A program made the translations under genes and the position numbers. From Erysipelothrix sp. HDW6C (GTDB taxonomy: Bacteria; Bacillota_I; Bacilli_A; Erysipelotrichales; Erysipelotrichaceae): a DNA stretch of 64,000 bases. This document shows, in pieces, positions 54,836-64,000 of the stretch (position 1 is the first letter of the stretch; the number at the start of each line of letters is the position of its first letter). The DNA is taken from NCBI RefSeq assembly GCF_011299615.1, contig NZ_CP049861.1, positions 372,001 to 436,000 on the forward strand. Direction: 5' to 3'. The notes beneath the pieces are model-generated. The model was not told where the DNA came from. It was given only the letters and a program-made list of their open reading frames with translations, and did not search any database.

Positions 54836-57800
54836 ATGTTGGTCAACGACAGCCCACAATGGATTGTAAATGGTCTTGCTGCTGGAGAAAGTATTGATGT
54901 ATCGTTCCAAGTGAAGATTAAAGCACTTGAAGTTGAAGATGATCGTTTAATCGAGAACACTGCAACTGCAAAACTTCCGGATGATACAAAAGAGAAAGAA
55001 TCAAACACAGTAACACATGAACAAAAACTATCCTATGAAGTCCATAAGACAAGTGATGTCACAAACAATACTGTGGTAGATGGTGATGATATTATTACCT
55101 ATACAATTACAGTAACAAACACAGGACATGAGACGTTGAATGGCGTGATTGTAAACGATCCAATTCCAAACCATGTTGAAGTTCTTGAAGCGACAGTAAG
55201 TAATACATTGAGTGAGCAAACAGTTTATGATACGCACGTTCAATGGGTAGTCAACGGCGTAACTGTTGATGAACCTGTAACGCTAATACTCAAAGTTAAG
55301 GTTAAACCAATGAAAGATGTTGGTACGGAGACCATCGTTAATACGGCGACATACCGTTTGGCGAGTGATGATCCAACCGATGAAAAAGAAACAGAAACAA
55401 TTACACATACACAAGATGCAGAGTACTCAATCGTAAAATCCAGTAAAGTGGGCGATGTCGAGGGAAATGGTGTCGTTAACGGTGGTGATGTGATTGAATA
55501 CCGTCTCACATTAACCAACGACGGACAGGAAACACTCAAGGATCTTTCTGTAACAGATGATATACCGGAATTTACAACATTCAAAGAGATTCTTGCAATC
55601 GAAGGAAGTGGTACGGTTACATCAAGTAAAACAGGAGATACGATTACGTGGAATGTTAGTGACTTGGCTGCGGGTGAATCCGTCACGTTAAGATTTACAG
55701 TTACTGTAAACAACTTAAATGTGAATGGAACAACATCCATTAAGAACATGGCACATGCACAACTTCCTGAACAAGATGTTCCTAAAGATTCAAACGAAAC
55801 GGAACATGAGCAAAGCATGAACTACACCGTGGTCAAAGAAAGCAATCCCGATCCACAAGTGGATGGTGAAATGGTCAGCGGTAACGATATTATTACATAC
55901 TCCATTGTTGTCACAAACAATGGGTCTGAAAGCATAAGAAATTTAGAAGTTCTCGATAACATTCCTGAAAATACGACATTTGAGGGTAACATAACATCAA
56001 CCGGTGACATTTCAGTTGCAGGTTCACATGATACTGTTAATGATCGTGTAAAATGGACTATTGAAGAGCTTGAAGGTGGTAAGAGTGTTACATTGAAATT
56101 TGATGTTCGCGTCAATGTGTTAACCTACACAGGAAACCGTGACATTATCAATACAGCACAATACAAACTACCAAGTGATATTGAACACAAAGATACCAAT
56201 ACAATTACGCATAAACAAGCATCAGAATACTCAATGGTTAAATCCGCTGAAGTAATCAGTGGATCTGTTGATGATACAGCAAATATTGTTGATGGTAATG
56301 CTGTGATCGAGTATACATTGACACTAACAAATGATGGTCATGAAACACTCGAAAACCTTAATGTCTATGATGACATTCCAGAATTCACAACGTTTGCAAA
56401 TGAAGCAGGATTCCCAACAAATGGTGGAACCTTTGATTCAACCGCAGGTGATACGGGTAATGGACGTGTGTCATGGATAGTCAATGGTCTCGAAGCTGGT
56501 GAGACAATTACATTGAAATTCCGCGTAATTGTAGATGAACTCAATGTTCCAGGCGTCACTGAATTTACAAACAGTGCTGTCTATCACTTACCAACAGATG
56601 CACCAAGAGATACAAATGAAATAACACATACACAAGATTTAGCGTATGAGGCACACAAGACAAGTGATGTCGCTGAAGGTTATGTTGATGGTAACCAACC
56701 AATCACATATACAATCACTGTTGAGAATAAAGGACATGAAACGCTACGAGATATTGTCGTGACGGATAAAGTACCAAACAATACAACATTGAAAGAAAAC
56801 AGCATTACTTCAAGTCACAGTGCAACAATTACACAAGACACAACATCTGGAACGGAAATTAAATGGGTTATTGAAGCAATTCCTGCGGGTGAAACCGCAA
56901 CGGTAACATTTACTGTAAACGTAAACCCAATGCGTGATGTCACAGGTGATGATGATCGTGTGATTGAAAATACGGCGTTTGTGAAACTTCCTGAAGAGGT
57001 GGATGAGACGCCAACTGAAACAATCGAACACAAACAACAAGCAGCTTACAAGGTCACTAAATCAGCAAGTCCAGTCGATGGATCTTCTGTAAATGGTGGC
57101 AGCGTGATTCGTTACCAAATGGTTGTTGAAAACCAAGGTGAAGAAACATTACGTGATCTTGTTGTAACTGATGCAATTCCAACCCATACAAAGTATAAGG
57201 TAGGAACGATTGATTACTTGAAACAAGCAGGTTCACCTGTAACTGTAGCTGTTGATGATACAACATCAACACTAAAATGGACAATTGATGGTTTGAAGAA
57301 GGGTGAGAAATTAACGCTTAGCTTCGATGTTATCGTTGATCCGCTCAACAACCCTGAATCAGTAACCATTGAGAATACTGCTTATAGCAAATTGCCTGAT
57401 CAAGATGAAGAACCAACTAATACGGTTGAACATCATCAAAACTATGGCTTTGAAATCAAGAAATACGCAGACCCTGCATCTCCAAATGCAGTTGGTGACA
57501 TTGAAACAGTGGATGGTAAACAAGAAATTACCTATACCGTCGAAGTCAACAATACAAATACAGAATCAATACGCGACATTGTCGTTGAGGATGTTATCCC
57601 TGCCTTTACAAAATACAAGAATGGCTCAATTGCCATTACAGTTACAGATGGTGTCTCATCAAGTATTGATGGTACAACCTCAAGTGTGAGTGGCAACAAT
57701 CTTCGATGGACAATCGCAGAAATTAAACCTGGACACAAGGCGTTGGCCACATTTACAGTCATTGTAGATGTCATGCCAAGACTTGATGTTGATGGACGCA

Positions 57801-60800
57801 GTATTGAAAATACAGCGAGTGTTAAAGTTGGAACACAAGACCCACAAGAAACAAATACAGTGGTCCATAAACAACAATTAGATTATGCTGTTGAGAAAAG
57901 CAGTAATGTAACTGAAGGGGCACTTGTCGACAACAGCGATATCCTTGAATATACCATTACAATTGCAAACAATAGTACAAAAGAAACATTGCGTAACTTC
58001 CATGTTCGTGATGTGGTTCCTTCGGGGACACGTTATGTTGATGGGTCAATTGCTATGGATCTTAATGGAACAAAAACTGTCAACAGTGCTAAAACAGAAA
58101 TGGATTGGATTATTGAAGAAGTTCCAGCCGGAACGTCTACAACAGTTTCGTTCAAAGTTGAAGTACTTGCGCTTGAAGCACAGGGAGAGAATGAGATTAC
58201 GAATACGGCCTACCATAACATGGAAGACCTTCCCGAAGTCCCAACAAACCCTGTAACACATAAACAACAAGCGGAATACAGTATTGTAAAATCAAGTGAT
58301 CCTACATCACAAGCCGTAACTGGTGGCGATGAAATCACATACTACCTAACTGTTAAGAACGAAGGTAATGAAACACTTCAAGACCTTGTTGTAACAGATA
58401 TGATTCCAGAATTTACACGCTATAAATCCGGATCAATGACATTTACATCAGGATTTGATGTAACAATTGATGATTCAAGTGAAACATTGAAATGGACAAT
58501 AAATGATTTAGCGAAAAACGAGGTTGTAGTGTTAGAATTTGTTGTTATTGTTGATGATCTCGACACTATCAGCGAACGTACAATCTCAAACGTTGGTCAA
58601 ATTAACTTACCAAAGGAAACACCAACGGATACAAATGAAGTAGAACACACTCAAGATCTCAGCTATGTATTGCATAAATCAAGTAACCCACTACCATCAA
58701 TGGTAGACAATGGTGATACGATTACCTATACAATTGAAGTTGAGAATACGGGAAATGAGACATTGAAAAATGTACTTATTAAGGATGAAGTTCCAGTAGG
58801 AACAACGTTCGTAAGCGGATCAATGACAGGATCACATACTGTTGTGGAAATGAATGAGGGCACCGAGCTAAGTTGGGTTATCAGTGATATTCCAGCAGGC
58901 GATCGTGGTACTGTTACGTTCCAAGTAACAGTAGACCCAATGGAAACGCAAGGTGATAAAGAGATTATCAATATTGCCTATGCAAAAATACCAACAGCAC
59001 CTGACTTTGAGCCAAGTAATGAAATTAAGCATACGCAACAAACATCGTATACATCGGTAAAATCAAGTGACCCAGTCTCAACGCCTACAAACATTGCAAA
59101 TGTTACAGGTGGACAAAAGATCAAGTACATCATTACCGTTGAAAACACAGGAAACGAAACTCTTCAAGATCTGAAGATAATCGATACAATTCCTGAGTTT
59201 ACGACTTATGAAGTTGGCTCAATTGGATTCACACCAGGATACGATGTAACATTTGATGACAGTAGTACTACGAAAGCGTGGACTATTAACAATCTTGCTT
59301 CAGGAGAAACGGTTGAAGTATGGTTTACTGTAACTGTGAACGACTTAGAATTAGAAGGTGAGCGTAGCATTAAGAATGCTGCAATTACGAAACTTCCTGG
59401 TGAACCTGAAGTTCCAGGAAATGAAATTGAACACAAGCAAGAACTTGGTTATGAAATTAAAAAATCAAGCAATCCTGCAACAACACCGGAAACTATCACA
59501 ATGGTGAATGGTGGCGATACAATTACCTATACAATTGAAGTAAAAAATACGAAGTTTGAAACCCTAAAGGATGTATTAGTCAATGACTTCATTCCTGAAG
59601 GTACAACATATGTTTCAGGAAGCATGACATCGACGCATTCGGCCACAACAACAGAAAGTGCCGTGGCACTTGAGTGGGTGATTGCAGAAATTAAAGCGAA
59701 TGAAACAGCATACGTTACCTTTGAAGTCAAAGTTGACCCAATGCGTAAGGTAGGCGATAAAGCAATTAAGAATACGGCTGAAGTAAAACTTCCAAAAGAA
59801 GATGAACCTACGCCGACAAATGAAGTCGAACACAAACAACAGGCTTCATATACAATCAATAAGAGCAGTAATCCAGTGACACACTCACTCGTTACTGCAG
59901 GTGATATTATTACCTATTCAATTACGATTGAAAATACAGGAAACGATACACTCCAAGATCTCGAAGTCACGGATAGTGTTCCTGAAAATACAACCTACGT
60001 TGATGGCTCGATATCATTCACACCTGGCTTTAATGTCATTGCGGATGATTCAACAACGCCATTCACATGGACAATCAATGATTTAGATAAAGGTGAAATT
60101 GTTGTCGTAAGCTTCCAAGTAAGCGTCAATGAATTGGGAAGCAATACAGAATCAAGCATAAAAAATACTGCTTATGCTGGGCTCCCAGATGAACCGAAAG
60201 TACCTTCACCAGAAGTTGAACACAGTCAAAAGGTTGGTTATGACATTACAAAGTCAAGCCTCCCAGTGGACGGAACACGTGTCAATGGTGGCGATACAGT
60301 TACATATAGTATTGCAATCGAGAATACTGAATTTGAAACCTTGAATAACTTTATTGTTCAGGATAACATTCCCGAACATACAACGTTTGTTCCAGGAAGC
60401 ATGACATCAACACACTCAGCTGTGACTACAGAAGGCGAAACACTAGAGTGGGTCGTCAGTGGTATTAAAACCGGTGAAACGGCAATTGTGACATTTGATG
60501 TCATCGTCGATACATTAACCTATACAGGCGAACGTGTTCTCGAAAACACCGCCGCTGGCAAATTGGAAACAGAAATCGACTTTGTTGAAACGAATACAGT
60601 GACACATTCTCAAAAAGCAGCCTATACAACTGTTAAAACGAGTGATCCTGTTAGTGGATCAATCGTCAGCGCTAACGATATTATTACTTATACAATTTCA
60701 ATTACAAATACTGAGCACGAAAGCTTGCGTGACTTCATCGTCAAAGATGCTGTCCCAGCTGGAACTGAACTTGTTGCAAATTCGATGACTTCAAGTGATA

Positions 60801-61534
60801 TCGCGAATACAACAATGACTGAGAATAACAATGAATTACGATGGACATTCAGTGAGATTACATCTGGTGATACGGTTTCCGTAACATTCAGAGTAAAAGT
60901 GATTGAAAAACCAGGTGATGTGACAATTAGCAACGTTGCCTATACACACTTACCAGATGAGCCAGAAATTCCAACAAACGAAGTTGAACACTTTATGAAT
61001 ACGGGTTATGTTATCAGTAAAGAAAGTAATCCAATGAGTGGTTCAACCGTTAAAGAAGGTGATGAAATCACCTACACAATCCGTGTTAAGAACACAGGAA
61101 CAAGTCGTTTACAAAACATGATGGTCCAAGATGCGATTCCTGAATTTACAACATATGTTCAAGGAAGTGCAACATCGAGTGATGTAAATGCGAAGGTTGA
61201 TGAAAGTGGAAATACACTCAACTGGACTATCTCGGAAATTGCTCCAGGAGAGACAGCGACGGTTAGCTTTAAAGTAATCGTCAATAAACTTGAAAACCGT
61301 AATGCAGCAACAATTAGAAATACGGCGTTTGCGAAACTTGAAACGGAAGAAGCATTCCGATCAACAAATGAAGTAACTCATAATGTAGCAAGCCCAACAT
61401 CTCCAGTATTGCCTTCCACAGGTATCGGTAACGATTACAGTGGCTTAATGATTACTGGTCTTGGTATTCTCGTCATCGCACTCACAAAAGTGCTCGAGAA
61501 GCGAAAGAAAAAAGAATCAAATTTTGCTCACTAA
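54836..61534 (+). pseudogene. Giant surface protein, C-terminal part with LPSTG anchor, cut off by a stop codon
   Basis: Continues in the same frame right after the TAA at 54812-54814; residues DNPNINEMLVNDSPQWIVNGL complete DUF11 repeat 7. It holds 16 more DUF11 repeats (8-23) of about 120-140 residues, each ending in a THEQ/EHKQ-like linker, then LPSTG (residues 2192-2196 of this piece), a membrane helix and a basic tail. There is no signal peptide and no ribosome site at the first ATG (54836), so it is unlikely to be made alone. Readthrough, a sequencing error, or a nonsense mutation would each explain it. Together the gene has about 4,860 codons. Confidence 0.8.
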
Positions 61535-61668
61535 AAGCGTCATCTCGAAACGCTTGAATCCATCGCGAAGACTCGAATCTTCGACGAAATAATTGTCTTG
61601 TATCGCTCACATAAATTTGAAGACTGAAACTATCGTAGACAGTGTCCAAAAATAGAAAAGTGGTATGT

Positions 61669-61723
61669 TACAATTACAATGAAGCAATGGTTAAATACCT
61701 CGTGAAACTCACTCGAGGTATTT
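61669..61723 (+). promoter_or_regulatory. -10 box and 10-bp hairpin upstream of the last gene
   Basis: Extended -10 TGTTACAAT (61666-61674) followed by stem AAATACCTCG (61693-61702) / CGAGGTATTT (61714-61723) just before the ribosome site. No T-run, so a leader hairpin or mRNA stabiliser is more likely than a terminator. Two smaller hairpins lie in 61535-61600. Confidence 0.4.
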
Positions 61724-61745
61724 GCCATTAGGAAGGAAGCAAAGC

Positions 61746-64000
61746 ATGAAAAAGAAAATAATCCTAACATTAACACTATTTGTGTTTTGCTCTTTCCTAA
61801 TGGTTGCACCGATCGCGGCACAAGAAGTCGAAACGGAACACTTGAATATTACGCTTAAAGAAGCACAAGCAATAACAGAGGCATCACTCATCAAGACAAT
61901 TAAGTCAAAAAATAATGACTATAAACATGATGTATCTATTCAGACTTCAGTGGCAGCCCTTAATGGACTCAAACAAAGTATCCACGAACCCATTGCTATT
62001 GAATACACTCAAAATGAAATATCACAAACACTACCGATCTATGTATATGATAGTCTTGATAAGCTAAAAAATATTGGATTGAACGCTGTTTCTTTTGATG
62101 CAACGATCAGTGATTTTCAAGATAAAAAGACAATTCTAAACCGTGGTCATGTCGTTATTTATGATATTGCCACCCGACAAAATATTACCAACCATACAGA
62201 GGTAACTCTGAAACGCGATACGTACACAAGCGGGCTTAACCGTTCTGTTATTTTTGAAGTGCCTCAAACTACGATCTCTGCTAATATCAGTGTTGATATT
62301 TATGACACAATGGTTGGTGATTTGGGAATCATGTCAAAGGCATTTAAAACGCAACAAAAAGATATCAAGTCAGTGGATGATTTGATTACACATGCCAGTG
62401 TTTCCGTTTATAGAAATGGAGAGAATATTACAGATAGATTGACCTACTCAGCAAAAATCCCTCTTGAAACAGGACTCAATCAAACCATACCAATGACAAT
62501 AAATGAACAGAATGAAGTGTTTAATTTGTACGCAGATGTTTTTGATGTCGCCGATTCGCAAAAGGGGATTTCTGCACATGATTTTAATGCAATCATTGGT
62601 GAAGTAAAAACCGCTGATGATATTCTCCGTTTATCAGATGCGAAATCATTTCAATTGAGTGAGAACAGTCAGGCCTGTAAAGTAACGGTTGATAATAGCG
62701 CATCACTCAATCCTGGTATAAATACAATTCGGTTGAGATCGTGTGATCTTACACTGGATATTCAGGCAGGGCTCTTTAATACGATTGATCCACAACAGAA
62801 TAGGGGGATTACTTATGAAAGTGCATATTTAAGCGATTCTGACCTTAAGAACAAAACATTAGTATCGGGTTCCTTCGCAGTCAAAACGTATGCATTAAAT
62901 ACTGGTATTGAAACTTCAAATACATATGATTTCATACTTCCACAAGGGGTCGGAATTAATCAAGAGACGCAACTAGTTATTAATGGGAAATTGCAGAATA
63001 TCTTTATGATGACACATATTTACACAGCACTTGACCGTGAAAATAGTATCGGAGTAATCGGAAACGATATTGTAGCAAAAGTTGAGGATGTTACAAGCAA
63101 AGCTGGTATAGTTGATCGTATGAATCTGAGTGCGTACATCTTACCAAGCAATGAAACCATATTGACACGAAAAATCCGCATCGATACGGACAAATTGGAT
63201 GTTGGATTAAACCAAAAAATAAATATAACTATTGCAGGATACGATACAATGTTGGCAATAAATGCAGATGTTTACAATGATATTAATGCCAATCAGGGAT
63301 TGTTAGCGCATGGGTTCAATGCAAGTGTAGATGAAGTAGACAATGTCGCTAAGATACAGGCAAAAGCACGAGCAGATGTGTATGATTTGGCGACAAAAAA
63401 ACCCATGAAATTGAATCTCTCGGTAACAGAGCTCAAGACTAAGGGAAACAATCAGCAAGTTACAATATCAAACGGACTACTTCATACAACCGTCACAGCG
63501 AATCTCTTTGATGTATACGATGAAGCAAATCAAGAAGGCATGAATGCGCAGCCGATTTCGCTTATTCTTGGCCATGTTAACAGCTACACGTTAAAATATT
63601 TAAGTGAGGTTGAAGCGTGGGATACACAAACGATGACACAAATTGCGTCACGAAAGATAACAATGGTATCAAATATACCTCAAGCAGTTGGATCGATGCA
63701 AACACGTTTTGCAACAGAACGAGGAACACAAATTAATGTCCCAACAACAATTTACGACAATCGAATTTCAATTGCGGCCAACAATATTGCGATTACATTT
63801 GATGAGGCTTATTCACTTGATGCTGAGAACGTTCTAAAACTTATGAACGCAACCGCTGTTGACAACTATTCGGGCGCTGATGCGACATCCGTAACGCTGG
63901 TTGGGTGGGAGCTAATCAATCAAAGCAAGATACCCAAGGCTCAACCCATACGATTAAGTATCGAAGCCCGATACGAACGCTATACATCACAAATTAATGT
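61746..64000 (+). CDS. Large secreted protein with ~80-residue repeats (3' end outside window)
   Basis: 751 codons without a stop to the window edge. Signal peptide residues 1-26 (KKIILTLTLFVFCSFLMVAPIAAQ). From about residue 180 a motif of the form (A/V)DxxD ... N-x-G-I/L recurs every ~80 residues at about 182, 262, 341, 423, 506 and 584: VDIYDTMVGDLGI, ADVFDVADSQKGI, AGLFNTIDPQQNRGI, THIYTALDRENSIGV, ADVYNDINANQGLL, ANLFDVYDEANQEGM. These form a tandem beta-rich repeat I do not recognise. GGAAGGA ribosome site. Position after the giant adhesin suggests another surface protein; an anchor is expected beyond the edge. Confidence 0.8.
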   Translation, partial: MKKKIILTLTLFVFCSFLMVAPIAAQEVETEHLNITLKEAQAITEASLIKTIKSKNNDYKHDVSIQTSVAALNGLKQSIHEPIAIEYTQNEISQTLPIYVYDSLDKLKNIGLNAVSFDATISDFQDKKTILNRGHVVIYDIATRQNITNHTEVTLKRDTYTSGLNRSVIFEVPQTTISANISVDIYDTMVGDLGIMSKAFKTQQKDIKSVDDLITHASVSVYRNGENITDRLTYSAKIPLETGLNQTIPMTINEQNEVFNLYADVFDVADSQKGISAHDFNAIIGEVKTADDILRLSDAKSFQLSENSQACKVTVDNSASLNPGINTIRLRSCDLTLDIQAGLFNTIDPQQNRGITYESAYLSDSDLKNKTLVSGSFAVKTYALNTGIETSNTYDFILPQGVGINQETQLVINGKLQNIFMMTHIYTALDRENSIGVIGNDIVAKVEDVTSKAGIVDRMNLSAYILPSNETILTRKIRIDTDKLDVGLNQKINITIAGYDTMLAINADVYNDINANQGLLAHGFNASVDEVDNVAKIQAKARADVYDLATKKPMKLNLSVTELKTKGNNQQVTISNGLLHTTVTANLFDVYDEANQEGMNAQPISLILGHVNSYTLKYLSEVEAWDTQTMTQIASRKITMVSNIPQAVGSMQTRFATERGTQINVPTTIYDNRISIAANNIAITFDEAYSLDAENVLKLMNATAVDNYSGADATSVTLVGWELINQSKIPKAQPIRLSIEARYERYTSQIN

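Overview
The window is a low-GC (roughly 38-40 % by eye) chromosomal segment of a Gram-positive (Firmicutes) bacterium. Supporting signs are strong AGGAGG-type ribosome binding sites, sigma-A type promoters, Rho-independent terminators, PyrR attenuation, and several LPXTG cell-wall-anchored surface proteins. Gene content and the giant repeat adhesins fit the class Erysipelotrichia, possibly Erysipelothrix or a relative. That placement is an inference, because no 16S rRNA lies in the window.

Layout. 1-4.2 kb: mutS (5' end outside the window), mutL and miaA overlap in a DNA-repair/tRNA-modification operon. 4.2-16.7 kb: housekeeping and accessory genes, namely a MacB-like ABC exporter, an orphan OmpR-type response regulator, two DegV proteins, YigZ plus a Fur-family regulator, a DUF308 membrane protein with a previously unlisted 54-aa gene in front, a TetR regulator, a VOC dioxygenase-like protein, a cation-diffusion exporter, an amino acid permease, a beta-solenoid-like protein and a TraX-like membrane protein. 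16.8-18.5 kb: a phosphoglycerate-mutase-like gene, a MerR regulator and a GNAT enzyme behind a textbook MerR-type promoter. 18.7-22.2 kb: an LRR/MucBP LPXTG protein. 22.3-24.4 kb: a purine riboswitch of guanine type in front of an adenosine/adenine deaminase-family gene, then a GNAT protein. 24.4-34.4 kb: the complete UMP pathway pyrR-pyrB-pyrC-carA-carB-pyrK-pyrD-pyrF-pyrE with two PyrR attenuators. 34.5-35.8 kb: a tandem-domain protein and a decayed IS200-type element. 36-64 kb: an accessory, surface-protein-rich region with a beta-helix/InlB-repeat LPXTG adhesin, small membrane proteins, a bile-salt-hydrolase-family enzyme, a sortase-like secreted protein, lipoproteins, and a giant DUF11-repeat adhesin broken by one in-frame stop. 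It ends with a further secreted repeat protein that runs off the edge.

How the genes work together. The pyr genes are tightly overlapping and form one attenuated operon making UMP from bicarbonate, nitrogen and aspartate. The CarA glutaminase domain has lost its catalytic residues, so this carbamoyl-phosphate synthase should use free ammonia. The deaminase upstream is a possible ammonia and hypoxanthine source. The right half is devoted to the cell envelope.

The most novel signals are: (1) three dispersed intergenic elements of about 300-355 nt (36010, 45275 and 45787), each with a putative promoter, a shared CTCGCA start, a shared hairpin-loop motif and a related terminator with a GGCC loop, which look like an undescribed non-coding RNA family tied to the surface-protein locus; (2) the glutaminase-dead CarA; (3) the guanine-type riboswitch on a deaminase whose catalytic HAGE motif is replaced; (4) the in-frame stop in a giant adhesin of about 4,860 codons; (5) new repeat domains in the large surface proteins.
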